Below are positions 23,819 to 32,317 of a DNA stretch of 64,000 nt, piece after piece. The position numbers and the translations under genes are program-made. The notes beneath the pieces are model-generated. The model ran no database searches. It worked only from the letters and a program-made list of their open reading frames with translations, and was not told where the DNA came from. Each line of letters opens with the position of its first letter. The stretch's first letter is position 1. Location: positions 79,764-143,763 of the forward strand of contig JBHOQU010000124.1 of the NCBI GenBank assembly GCA_042408785.1, written 5' to 3'. This stretch comes from JAUQQI01 sp042408785. Lineage in GTDB: Bacteria; Chloroflexota; Dehalococcoidia; JAUQQI01.

Positions 23819-26575
23819 ATGGATTTCTGGCGAACCTTTCCCGGACCCAACGCCGCCTATGTCCTGGAGCTCTATGAAAAATACCGGCTGGACCCGGAGT
23901 CGGTAGACCCGGCCACCCGGGCCTACTTCAGCCGGTGGGCACCGCCGGTCGATGGGGCCGTGCCCGCGGTGGCCCTCGCCAAGCTGGCCGGGGCCATTCA
24001 GTTTGCCAGCGCAATTCGGACTTACGGCCACCTGGCCGCCCGCCTCGACCCTTTGGGGAGCGAGCCCCCGGGCCACCCGGCCCTTTCAGCCCGGTTTCAC
24101 GGCCTCTCCGAGGCGGACCTTCGGGAGATTCCGGCCTCGGTAGTCGGCGGGCCCGTCGCCGAGGGCGCGGCTAATGCCCTGGAGGCGGTGAGCCGCCTCT
24201 TTGACGTTTACACCGGCCCGGTCGGCTACGAATTCGGCCACATCGAGGACCCGGAAGAGCGGGCCTGGCTCCAGGAGGCGGTGGAGAGCGGGCGCTACTG
24301 GCCGGACCTCGGTCCGGAGGAAGCCGTTGCCCTCCTGGACAAGCTTACCCAGGTGGAGGTTTTCGAGCAGTTCTTGCACCGGGCCTTCCCGGGCCGGACC
24401 CGCTTTTCGATTGAGGGGGTGGACATGCTGGTTCCGATGCTGGACCGGCTTATCCGCCGGGCGGCGGCCGATGAAGTCCGGCAGGTCTTTGTGGCCATGA
24501 CCCACCGGGGCCGACTGAACGTTATGGCCCACATCTTCGGCAAGCCGTATGCCGAGATCCTGGCGCACTTCCGGGAGACGGCCCGGGAGCCGAGCCTTGA
24601 CGGCCGGGAGGGGATTGCTATCTACGGCGACGTCCACTATCATCTGGGCGGCCGTCGGGTCCTGGCGGACGGCCTGGTCCTCACCATGCCGCCTAACCCG
24701 AGCCACCTGGAGGCCATTTACCCGGTGGTGGAGGGGATGGCCCGGGCGGTGGCCGCCGACGCCTCCCAACCGGGCGCGCCCCGGCTTGACCCAGGCCGGG
24801 TCCTGCCCATCGTCATCCACGGGGATGCGGCCTTTCCCGGTCAGGGGGTTGTGGCCGAGACCCTCAACCTTTACCGGCTGCCCGGCTACACCGTGGGCGG
24901 CACGGTTCATATTATCGCCAACAACCAGATCGGCTACACCACGGAACCGGTCCTGGGCCGAAGCACCCGCTACGCCGCCGACCTGGCTAAGGGCTTCGGA
25001 ATTCCGGTGGCCCACGTCAACGCCGACGACCCGGCGGCCTGCCTGGCGGCGGTCGAGCTGGCGTTCGCCTACCGGCAGCGGTTCGGCAAGGACTTCGTGG
25101 TCGACCTTATCGGCTACCGCCGCTACGGCCACAACGAGGGCGACGAGCCCAGCTTCACCCAGCCCCTCATGTATGAGGCCATCGGCCGCCACCCGACCGT
25201 CCGGCAGCTGTGGGCCGAGCGGCTGGTCCGGTCGGGGGTGGTGGGGGCGGACCTGCCGGAGAGGCTTCGAGAGAAGTACCTGGCCGAGTGGCGCCGGCTT
25301 TTCGAGGCCCCGGCCGGGGACACCCGGTCGGCCGACCGGCCCAAAGCGCCCCCAGCCCGGCCGCGGCCGGTGGAGACCGGGGTGCCCTTAGAGCGGCTCC
25401 GGGCCGTTTATGACGCCTGGCTTACCTTCCCGCCCGACTTCAACCTTAACCCGCGACTTGAGCGGGCTCTGCGGCGGCGCCGGGCGGCCCTGGACAACCC
25501 CGACGAGCCCAACGTCGACTTTGCCACCGCCGAGGGGGCGGCCTTTGCCACCATCCTGGCCGACGGCATACCCGTGAGGCTGGCGGGTCAGGATACGGGC
25601 CGGGGCACCTTCAGCCAGCGCCACGCCGTCCTTTACGACGCCCGCACCGGCCGGCGGTTTATTCCCCTGCAGGCCCTGCCCCAGGCCCGGGCGGCCTTCG
25701 AGGTGGTCGACAGCCCGCTTTCGGAAAATGCGGCCCTGGCCTTCGAGCTGGGCTATAACCTTCAGGCCCCGGGGCGGCTGGTGATCTGGGAGGCCCAGTA
25801 CGGCGACTTTGTCAATGGGGCCCAGGTGCCCGTCGACGAGTTCATCGTCTCCGGCCGGGCCAAATGGGGGATTGCCCCTTCCCTGGTCCTGCTGCTGCCC
25901 CACGGCTACGAGGGGCAGGGGCCCGACCACTCCAGCGGCCGGCTGGAAAGGTTTTTGAGTCTGGCCGCGGATAACAACATGCTGGTGGCCAATCCCAGCA
26001 CCGCGGCCCAGTACTTCCACCTGCTCCGCCGCCAGGCCGCCCTCCTGCGGGAGGACCCGCGGCCGCTGGTGGTCTTTACGCCCAAGAGTTTGCTGCGCAA
26101 CCCGGCCGCCTTCTCGGCCCTCCGGGAGCTGGCCGAAGGCCGCTGGCAGCCGGTGCTGGACGACCCGGCCGTCGGCGAGCGGGAAGGCGTGCGCCGGCTG
26201 GTGCTCTGCAGCGGCAAGGTCTACTACGACGCCGTTGCCGACGAGCGCCGGGCCCTGGCCCGGGAGCTGGCCATTATCCGGCTGGAGGAGCTTTACCCGT
26301 TCCCGGCCGAGGAACTTCGGGCCGTGCTGGCCAGCTACCCCGCCGTCGAGGAGGTTATCTGGCTCCAGGAGGAGCCCCAAAACATGGGGGCCTGGGCCTA
26401 CATTCGGCCGAGGTTGGAGGAGCTGATCGGCGGGCGCTGGCCCCTGCGTTATATCGGCCGCCCGCCGGCCTCCAGCCCGGCCGAGGGCTCCATGGCCCAG
26501 CATCTGGCCAACCAGCGGGTTATTATCGAACAGCTTTACGCGCCCCGGGAGCTACCTGTTCCGAGCGGGCGGTAA
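23819..26575 (+). CDS. sucA: 2-oxoglutarate dehydrogenase E1 component
   Basis: 918 residues, thiamine-diphosphate enzyme of the TCA cycle that decarboxylates 2-oxoglutarate and passes succinyl to E2. Full family pattern: short N-terminal segment for E2 binding (FPGPNAAYVLELYEKYRLDP), MTHRGRLNVMAH, HGDAAFPGQGVVAETLN, ThDP/Mg motif region IANNQIGYTT, GYRRYGHNEGDEP, AGQDTGRGTFSQRH and GYEGQGPDHSSGRLERF. It is not fused to an E2-like domain as in actinobacterial KGD. sucB follows after 12 nt; lpdA (E3) is not nearby. Confidence 0.96.
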   Translation: MDFWRTFPGPNAAYVLELYEKYRLDPESVDPATRAYFSRWAPPVDGAVPAVALAKLAGAIQFASAIRTYGHLAARLDPLGSEPPGHPALSARFHGLSEADLREIPASVVGGPVAEGAANALEAVSRLFDVYTGPVGYEFGHIEDPEERAWLQEAVESGRYWPDLGPEEAVALLDKLTQVEVFEQFLHRAFPGRTRFSIEGVDMLVPMLDRLIRRAAADEVRQVFVAMTHRGRLNVMAHIFGKPYAEILAHFRETAREPSLDGREGIAIYGDVHYHLGGRRVLADGLVLTMPPNPSHLEAIYPVVEGMARAVAADASQPGAPRLDPGRVLPIVIHGDAAFPGQGVVAETLNLYRLPGYTVGGTVHIIANNQIGYTTEPVLGRSTRYAADLAKGFGIPVAHVNADDPAACLAAVELAFAYRQRFGKDFVVDLIGYRRYGHNEGDEPSFTQPLMYEAIGRHPTVRQLWAERLVRSGVVGADLPERLREKYLAEWRRLFEAPAGDTRSADRPKAPPARPRPVETGVPLERLRAVYDAWLTFPPDFNLNPRLERALRRRRAALDNPDEPNVDFATAEGAAFATILADGIPVRLAGQDTGRGTFSQRHAVLYDARTGRRFIPLQALPQARAAFEVVDSPLSENAALAFELGYNLQAPGRLVIWEAQYGDFVNGAQVPVDEFIVSGRAKWGIAPSLVLLLPHGYEGQGPDHSSGRLERFLSLAADNNMLVANPSTAAQYFHLLRRQAALLREDPRPLVVFTPKSLLRNPAAFSALRELAEGRWQPVLDDPAVGEREGVRRLVLCSGKVYYDAVADERRALARELAIIRLEELYPFPAEELRAVLASYPAVEEVIWLQEEPQNMGAWAYIRPRLEELIGGRWPLRYIGRPPASSPAEGSMAQHLANQRVIIEQLYAPRELPVPSGR

Positions 26576-26587
26576 GGGGGTAGAAAA

Positions 26588-27871
26588 ATGGCGGAGATCG
26601 TCGTTCCGGAAGTTGGGGAGTCCATCGTTGAGGCCACCGTGGCCCGGTGGCTGAAGCGGGAGGGCGAGCAGGTTGTTGCCGGGGAGCCGGTGGTGGAGCT
26701 GGAAACGGAGAAGGCCAACGTGGAGGTTCCGGCCCCCCGGTCGGGCGTCCTGGCCCGGATAATTCGGCGGGAGGGAGAGGATGTCCGGGTGGGGGAGGTG
26801 CTGGGGGTTGTCGAAGAGGCCGCGGTTGCGGCCGAACAGCCGCCCGCCGCGGCCCCGGCGGCCCCGCCCCGGGAGGCGGCCGAAGAAGGCCCCAGGGCAA
26901 CCCCCCTGGCCCGGCGGCTGGCCGAGGAGGCCGGAATTGACCTTTCTCAGGTGCCGGCCACCGGGCCCGGCGGTCGGATCACCCGGGAGGACGTGCTGGC
27001 TTACATCGAAAGACAGCGGGCGGCGGCCGCACCCCAGGTGGGGCCGGAGGTTGAGCCGGCCCCCGTCCGGCCCGATACCCGGGCCGCCCCGCCCCGGCCC
27101 GAGGCCGAGGTCTGGACTCCGCCGCCACCGCCCCCCATTACCCGGTCCGAGGCCGAAGCCCCGCCCCAGCCCCGGGAGGTTCGGGTGCGGATGTCCCGGC
27201 GCCGGCAGACCATTGCCCGCCGGATGCTGGAGGCCACCCAGACCACGGCCATGCTCACCACCTTTAACGAGGTGGATATGGGGGCGGTGATGGAGGTCCG
27301 GCGGAAGTACCGGGAGATGTTCCAGCAAAAGTACGGCGTAAGCCTCGGGATTATGCCCTTCTTTGTGAAGGCCACCGTTGCCGCCTTGAAGGCGTTCCCG
27401 AAGCTCAACGCCGAAATTCAGGGCGACGAGATTGTTTATAAAAACTACTACGACATCGGCATCGCCGTCGGGGCCACGGAGGGGCTGGTTGTCCCCGTCC
27501 TTCGGGACGCCGACAAGCTGAGCTTTGCCGAGATCGAGCAGAAGATCGCCGACTTCGCCCGCCGGGCCGAGGAAAACAAGCTCACCCTCGAAGAGCTCCA
27601 GGGCGGGACGTTCACCATCACCAACGGCGGGGTTTTTGGGTCCCTGCTGAGCACCCCCATCCTGAACCCGCCCCAGGTGGGCATCCTCGGCCTGCACCGG
27701 ATCATCGACCGGCCGGTCGTGGTTAACGGCCAGATTGTGGTCCGGCCGATGATGTACATCGCCCTCACCTACGACCACCGGCTGGTGGACGGTCGGGAGG
27801 CAGTGCAGTTCCTGGTCCGGATCAAACAGCTTATCGAGGACCCGGCCCTGCTGCTGGTGGAAGGCTGGTGA
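26588..27871 (+). CDS. sucB: 2-oxoglutarate dehydrogenase E2, dihydrolipoyl succinyltransferase
   Basis: 427 residues. Lipoyl domain about 1-78 with the lipoylated Lys in ETEKANVEV; Ala/Pro-rich linker; E3-binding domain about 97-138 (PLARRLAEEAGIDLSQV then GGRITREDV); second flexible linker; acyltransferase core about 195-427 with the catalytic motif DHRLVDGREAV. Only one lipoyl domain is present. Could in principle be a branched-chain or pyruvate E2, but the adjacent sucA decides. Confidence 0.93.
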   Translation: MAEIVVPEVGESIVEATVARWLKREGEQVVAGEPVVELETEKANVEVPAPRSGVLARIIRREGEDVRVGEVLGVVEEAAVAAEQPPAAAPAAPPREAAEEGPRATPLARRLAEEAGIDLSQVPATGPGGRITREDVLAYIERQRAAAAPQVGPEVEPAPVRPDTRAAPPRPEAEVWTPPPPPPITRSEAEAPPQPREVRVRMSRRRQTIARRMLEATQTTAMLTTFNEVDMGAVMEVRRKYREMFQQKYGVSLGIMPFFVKATVAALKAFPKLNAEIQGDEIVYKNYYDIGIAVGATEGLVVPVLRDADKLSFAEIEQKIADFARRAEENKLTLEELQGGTFTITNGGVFGSLLSTPILNPPQVGILGLHRIIDRPVVVNGQIVVRPMMYIALTYDHRLVDGREAVQFLVRIKQLIEDPALLLVEGW

Positions 27872-28608
27872 CGGCCCGGCGGCTCCGCCTGAAGCTTCTG
27901 CGCCTCGCCTTTGGGGCCCTTTACGGCCCCCTGGCCCGGGTCTACGACCCGATAACTCGGCTCTGCTTCGCCGGGGAGTGGGACCGCTGGCAGGCGGCGG
28001 CCGCTGCCCGCCTGGTCGGCATCCGAATCCTGGAGCTGGGACCGGGCACCGGGGCCCTGGCCGCCCGCCTGGTCCGGTCAGGTTTAGATTACACCGGCCT
28101 GGAGCCTTCCGGGCCGATGCTGGCCGTGGCCCGGCGCCGCCTGCAGGCTTCCGGCCGCCCCTTTAACCTGGTCCGGGGGCGGGCCCAGCACCTGCCCTTT
28201 AAGGCGGGCGCCTTTGACGCCGTGCTGGCAACATTCCCCACCGAGTACGCCCTCGACCCGGCCACCTGGTCTGAGGTCTTCCGGGTGCTCCGGCCCGGCG
28301 GACGGTGGGTGGTGGTTTACGCCGGAGCCCTGAGCCCCACCGGCCTCCGGCGCCGGCTGGCCGGTTGGATCCAGCGGCTGGTGCTCGGTCCCCCGACGGA
28401 TGCCCCGCCCCGGCTCCCCGAAACTCCCGGCTTGCCAGTCGCCTTCTGGGAAGCCCAAACCCCGGGCGGGCAGGCCTTCGGGTGGGAGGCGGTCCGGATT
28501 TTACCGGCCGAAGTGGCGGTGGAGGTCCCGGCGGCCGATCCGGAGCAGGACCGGGTAGCCGTGGGGGCAGAGCAGGCCGACCCCGGCCCCGGCGGCGGCC
28601 CGCAGTAG
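27868..28608 (+). CDS. Class I SAM-dependent methyltransferase
   Basis: 246 residues; the GTG start overlaps the sucB stop as GTGA. The SAM-binding fold is clear: ILELGPGTGALAARL (motif I), YTGLEPSGPMLAVARRR (motif II), FDAVLATFPT and EVFRVLRPGGRWVVV (motif III), a UbiE/phospholipid methyltransferase-like pattern. The last 36 codons (after about 28500) run antisense to the conserved end of mutL and have low-complexity Pro/Gly/Asp composition, so the natural protein may effectively end its fold near residue 210. Substrate unknown. Confidence 0.8.
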   Translation: MTARRLRLKLLRLAFGALYGPLARVYDPITRLCFAGEWDRWQAAAAARLVGIRILELGPGTGALAARLVRSGLDYTGLEPSGPMLAVARRRLQASGRPFNLVRGRAQHLPFKAGAFDAVLATFPTEYALDPATWSEVFRVLRPGGRWVVVYAGALSPTGLRRRLAGWIQRLVLGPPTDAPPRLPETPGLPVAFWEAQTPGGQAFGWEAVRILPAEVAVEVPAADPEQDRVAVGAEQADPGPGGGPQ

Positions 28609-30141
28609 CCGGCGCTGTTCGTCCGGATTGAGCTTCTCGCCCCGCCTGACGGCCCGGCGGCAGGCCAGGGCCGCCCGGACCCGCCGGTCCCAATCGGCCT
28701 CACCGGGCTCGTCCAGGGCGAGCATGAGCTCGGCCAGGCACGATTCGGCCGCCCCCTCGTCCAGCCCCACCGGCGCCGCCTCCAGGATGAGGGTCCGGTC
28801 GCCGGCCCGCCGGAGGGCAAACCCGAACCGGGCGAGCACCGGCAGGGCCTCGGTTAGCCGGGCGGCCTGCTCGGCCGCGAGGGGAATGGTGACGGCCGAC
28901 AGGAGAAACTGGCCCGGGCCTTCGGCCGCCTGCTTCTCTAACTCGATGAAGATGCGGGTCTCATCCAGGCGGTGGGGGTCCACCAGGTAGAGGCCGTCCT
29001 CCGAGCGGCAGACCAGGTACTCGCCGGCCAGGTCGCCTAAGGGCTCCAGGCGCAGCCAGTCGAACTCGGGCTCAGGCCGCTCCCGGATGGCGGTCCCGGT
29101 CAGGGGCAGGGTTGGGACCCGCCATTCGGACGGGGCGGCCTCGGCTTCGAATCGGGGGGCGTCCAGGGCGGCCCTGATCGCCTCCCCCACCAGGGCCGCC
29201 ACCTCCGCCTCCCCCCGGAGCTTTACCTCAAGCTTAGCCGGGTGGACGTTTATGTCCACCTCTTCCCGGGGAAGCTCGACGGCCAGGAAGCCGTACGGGT
29301 AGCGGCCCCTGGGAATCCGGCTCCGGTAGGCCTCAACCACGGCCCGGCGGATGGCCCGGGCCTCCACCGGCCGGCCGTTCACGGTTATGACCAGGTGGCC
29401 GGGGTCGGTTCGGAAGGTGCCGGGGCGGCTGATGTAGCCGTAGACCGCCAGCCGTCCCGCCTCGGCCCCGACCGGCACCCACCCCTCCCGGCCGGACCGG
29501 GGGTAAAGGGCCTGGAGCACCCCCAGGCGGTTGCCGTCGCCGGGGGTGTGCAGCAGTAGCCGGCCGTCTACCACCAGGTAAAAGCGGATGGTGGGGTAGG
29601 CCAGGGCATACTGGGCGACCACCCGGGCGCAGAGGGCCGCCTCCCGGCGGGGCTCGTCCAGGGCCCGGCGGCGGGCCGGCAGGTTTTCAAAGAGGTTTCT
29701 TACGGCCACGATGGTCCCGGGCGGCGCCCCCACCTGCTGGAAGCTTATCAGCTCCCCGAAGCGGTAGGTTACGGCGGCCCCGTAGGGCTGGTCCGGGGGA
29801 CGGGTGACCATCCGGACGGTGGCGGCCGCGGCGATGGCGGCCAGGGCCTCGCCCCGGAAGCCCAGGGTGGTCGTCCGGCCGATGTCTTCGGCCGTCTCGA
29901 CCTTGCTGGTGGCGTGGCGGCGAAAGGCCAGGGGGACCTCATCGGCCGGGATGCCGGCGCCGTCGTCGGATACCCGGATGCAGTCGAGGCCGCCGTTCTC
30001 GATTTCGACCCGGATCTGCCGGGCCCCGGCGTCTAAGGCGTTCTCGATAAGCTCCTTTACGGCGCTGGCCGGCCGGTTGACCACCTCGCCGGCGGCAATG
30101 CGCCGGACGACCTCCTCCGGCAGGACCCGAATCGGGCTCAT
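28501..30141 (-). CDS. mutL: DNA mismatch repair protein MutL
   Basis: 546 residues. GHKL ATPase: LPEEVVRRIAAGEVV, ELIENALDAGA, DDGAGI and TLGFRGEALAAIA. The C-terminal part retains a partly degenerate endonuclease motif, DPHRLDETRIFIE in place of DQHA(X)2E(X)4E, and has ACRRAVRRGE and the terminal CPHGYP motif, so a metal-site nuclease is likely but not certain. No mutS lies in the window. The start overlaps the stop of the aminotransferase gene (ATGA). The final 108 nt overlap the methyltransferase ORF on the other strand. Confidence 0.95.
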   Translation of the reverse strand: MSPIRVLPEEVVRRIAAGEVVNRPASAVKELIENALDAGARQIRVEIENGGLDCIRVSDDGAGIPADEVPLAFRRHATSKVETAEDIGRTTTLGFRGEALAAIAAAATVRMVTRPPDQPYGAAVTYRFGELISFQQVGAPPGTIVAVRNLFENLPARRRALDEPRREAALCARVVAQYALAYPTIRFYLVVDGRLLLHTPGDGNRLGVLQALYPRSGREGWVPVGAEAGRLAVYGYISRPGTFRTDPGHLVITVNGRPVEARAIRRAVVEAYRSRIPRGRYPYGFLAVELPREEVDINVHPAKLEVKLRGEAEVAALVGEAIRAALDAPRFEAEAAPSEWRVPTLPLTGTAIRERPEPEFDWLRLEPLGDLAGEYLVCRSEDGLYLVDPHRLDETRIFIELEKQAAEGPGQFLLSAVTIPLAAEQAARLTEALPVLARFGFALRRAGDRTLILEAAPVGLDEGAAESCLAELMLALDEPGEADWDRRVRAALACRRAVRRGEKLNPDEQRRLLRAAAGAGVGLLCPHGYPVLLRIGRRDLHRHFGR

Positions 30142-31316
30142 CGGGGAACTTGGGCTTTAAGGACGCTCAGGAGCTCCACCGCCCGCTTAAGGGTTTCGAG
30201 GCGCTTGGGGAAGGCAAAGCGCACCTTATTGCGCCCCTTAGCCGGGTCGGCGTAAAAACTGCTGCCCGGCACCGTAGCCACCCCGACCTCTTTTACCAGG
30301 TAGCGGGCGAACTCCACATCGTTGTCGAAGCCGAACCCGGTAAAGTCGGCCATTACGTAGTAGGCCCCCTGGGGCTTGAAGCACCGAAAGCCGAGCTCCG
30401 TCAGCGCCCCCACCAGGAAGTCCCGGCGGGCCCGGTAATCGGCCAGGAGCTGGGCGTAGTACTCGTCGGGCAGGTCCAGGGCCACCGCCGCGGCCTCCTG
30501 AAGGGGAGCCGGGGCCCCCACCGTGAGAAAGTCGTGAACCTTACGGATGGCGTCGGTAAGGTCTGGCGGGGCCACGATGTAGCCGATGCGCCAGCCGGTA
30601 AGGGAATAGGTCTTCGAGATACCGCTTATGGTGACCGTCCGCTCCCGCATGCCGGGCAGGGTCATCAGCCGGACGTGCTCCCCCTCGTAGACCAAGTGTT
30701 CGTAGATCTCGTCGGTGATGGCGACGGTGTTAAACTCCTGGCAGAGGCCGGCGATGAACTCCAGCTCGGCCCGGCTGAAGACCTTCCCCGTCGGGTTGTT
30801 GGGGGTGTTGATGATTATCGCCTTGGTTCGGGGCGAAAAGGCCCGCCGGAGCTCGTCGGGGTCCAGGTGCCAGTCCGGCTCGTGGAGGGTTACGAACTTT
30901 GGGGTTGCGCCCGCCAGGACCGCATCCGGCCAGTAGTTCTCGTAGAAGGGCTCGATGACGATGACCTCATCCCCCGGGTTGACCAGGGCGAGCATGGTGG
31001 CGGCCATGCACTCGGTGGCGCCGCAGCAGACGGTCACCTCCCGCTCCGGGTCGATTTCAACCCCGGCGTGGCGGCGGTACTTGCGGGCGATGGCGGCCCG
31101 CAGGGACTTGCTTCCCCAGGTGATGGCGTACTGGTTTATGTCGGCCATGATGGCCCGGCAGGCGGCCTCCTTAACGGGGGCCGGGGCGGGGAAGTCGGGG
31201 AAGCCCTGGGCCAGGTTGATGCCCCGGTCGCCGTGGTGAAGCAGGATGAGCCGGGTCATCTCCCGGATCACGGACTCGGTGAAGAGACGGGTTCGGTCGG
31301 CGATAAGGTCGGCCAT
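30138..31316 (-). CDS. Class I/II PLP-dependent aminotransferase
   Basis: 392 residues from the ATG at 31316, preceded by AGGAGG with correct spacing (the frame is open to 31433 without a ribosome site). PLP Lys in SGISKTYSLTGWRIGY; NTPNNPTGKVFS, DEIYEHLVY and the C-terminal KVRFAFPK are typical of the aspartate/kynurenine/methionine aminotransferase branch. The substrate cannot be assigned; aspartate or aromatic/methionine transamination is usual. The stop overlaps the mutL start by 4 nt, so mutL is probably translated from the same message. Confidence 0.88.
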   Translation of the reverse strand: MADLIADRTRLFTESVIREMTRLILLHHGDRGINLAQGFPDFPAPAPVKEAACRAIMADINQYAITWGSKSLRAAIARKYRRHAGVEIDPEREVTVCCGATECMAATMLALVNPGDEVIVIEPFYENYWPDAVLAGATPKFVTLHEPDWHLDPDELRRAFSPRTKAIIINTPNNPTGKVFSRAELEFIAGLCQEFNTVAITDEIYEHLVYEGEHVRLMTLPGMRERTVTISGISKTYSLTGWRIGYIVAPPDLTDAIRKVHDFLTVGAPAPLQEAAAVALDLPDEYYAQLLADYRARRDFLVGALTELGFRCFKPQGAYYVMADFTGFGFDNDVEFARYLVKEVGVATVPGSSFYADPAKGRNKVRFAFPKRLETLKRAVELLSVLKAQVPR

Positions 31317-31483
31317 GGGCAGGGCCTCCTGGGTTGCGGTCTTTTTAAGGGTAATTTTACCACCCCGGCCGGCACGGCGGAGAGCCGGCCCGGAGGCCGC
31401 CCAGGGCCTTCCGGCGGCCGCGAGCACGGCCATAGGCCCTTAGGCTGAGAAACCGTGGTGGCCCGTGCCCTGCGATGGGGCCA

Positions 31484-31515
31484 AATAAAAAACCGCCGGG
31501 CATCAAGCCCGGCGG
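31484..31515 (-). terminator. Intrinsic terminator of tRNA-Ala
   Basis: Perfect 9-bp GC stem (31507-31515 with 31493-31501, 5-nt loop) followed on the minus strand by a run of six T, then ATTT. It begins 4 nt after the tRNA 3' end. Confidence 0.92.
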
Positions 31516-31519
31516 CCGG

Positions 31520-31592
31520 TGGACCTGAGGGGACTCGAACCCCTGACCTCCTCAATGCCATTGAGGCGCGCTCCCAACTGCGCCACAGGCCC
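31520..31592 (-). tRNA. tRNA-Ala (anticodon GGC)
   Basis: 73-nt cloverleaf on the minus strand. Acceptor stem GGGCCTG (31592-31586) pairs with CAGGTCC (31527-31521) with one G-T pair; the anticodon arm has a 5-bp stem CCTCA/TGAGG and loop ATGGCAT, giving GGC; the T-arm contains GGTTCGAGTC; the discriminator is A. The next bases are CCG, so the terminal A of CCA is not encoded and must be added by CCA transferase. Flanked by a near-consensus promoter and a strong terminator, so it is a single-gene unit. Confidence 0.95.
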
Positions 31593-31603
31593 AACCAACC
31601 CTA

Positions 31604-31633
31604 ATTATAGCCGGGTTTTAGATCCCTTGTCAA
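31604..31633 (-). promoter_or_regulatory. Consensus promoter of tRNA-Ala
   Basis: On the minus strand, perfect TTGACA (31633-31628), 18-bp spacer, perfect TATAAT (31609-31604), ending 11 nt before the tRNA 5' end. The best promoter in the window and a good reference for its sigma factor. Confidence 0.9.
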
Positions 31634-31729
31634 ATGGAAGGCGAGCAAGTAAGCATTATTAAGAAATGCGCCGGCAGGGGCCGCGCCAAAACTGCCGGGA
31701 TACCCATCAGGCCTTTGCCGCCGGAAGAT

Positions 31730-31758
31730 TTGACGCCGGCGCCTTAAACGGCTACAAT
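31730..31758 (+). promoter_or_regulatory. Promoter of the padR-exporter operon
   Basis: TTGACG (31730-31735), 17-bp spacer, TACAAT (31753-31758). Predicted transcription start near 31765, inside the adjoining palindrome. Confidence 0.8.
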
Positions 31759-31759
31759 A

Positions 31760-31779
31760 CGATATGTCGAGATATATCG
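31760..31779 (+). promoter_or_regulatory. Palindromic operator candidate for the PadR regulator
   Basis: 20-nt imperfect palindrome: arms CGATAT (31760-31765) and ATATCG (31774-31779) are exact complements and 16 of 20 positions obey dyad symmetry. It starts 1 bp after the -10 box and covers the transcription start. AT-rich dyads at this place are typical of PadR autorepression; binding itself is inferred. Confidence 0.6.
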
Positions 31780-31804
31780 AATAAAGCCAAGGGGCAAGTA
31801 GGCG

Positions 31805-32317
31805 ATGTTCTGGCACGGCCCTTCCGGTGAGGTGGGGGAGCGTTTCTTCGAGCGGGGCGGCCTTAAGTTTCTTATTCTCGACCTGCTGGCCGAGCGGCCC
31901 CGCCACGGCTACGACATCATCCGCGCCCTAGGGGAGCGGTTCGGCGGCTTCTACTTTCCCAGTCCCGGCGCCGTTTACCCGGTGCTCCAGGCCCTGGAGG
32001 CTGCCGGCTACATCGTCCTGCGCCGCGAAAACGGCCGCAAGGTCTACGCCCTAACCGACGCCGGCCAGAGGTTTCTCGAAGACCACAAGGAGACCGTCTC
32101 GGCCGTTCGGGAGCGGGTGCAGGCCCTCTGTGCCGCCGTCACCGGTCCCGAGCTCCTGCCGGCCCTCCGCCAGCTCCGCGATATCGCCCGCTACCTGGTC
32201 TGGCAGAACTTCAAGAAAAACCTTCAGGCCGAAAAGCTCCGGGAGGTGGAGGCCGTCCTGGCCGAAGCCCAGCGTCGGGTCCGCTCCATCATTGAGGGGG
32301 GAAGCATAGATGGGTAA
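31805..32317 (+). CDS. PadR-family transcriptional repressor
   Basis: 170 residues. N-terminal winged helix: LKFLILDLLAERPRHGYDIIRAL, then the characteristic SPGAVYPVLQALEAAGYI and KVYALTDAGQRFL; C-terminal helical dimerisation part (about 95-165). PadR proteins respond to small hydrophobic or phenolic compounds and usually repress a neighbouring exporter. The downstream DHA2-type transporter overlaps it by 8 nt, and a palindrome covers the transcription start, so an autoregulated drug-efflux switch is the best reading. Confidence 0.92.
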   Translation: MFWHGPSGEVGERFFERGGLKFLILDLLAERPRHGYDIIRALGERFGGFYFPSPGAVYPVLQALEAAGYIVLRRENGRKVYALTDAGQRFLEDHKETVSAVRERVQALCAAVTGPELLPALRQLRDIARYLVWQNFKKNLQAEKLREVEAVLAEAQRRVRSIIEGGSIDG

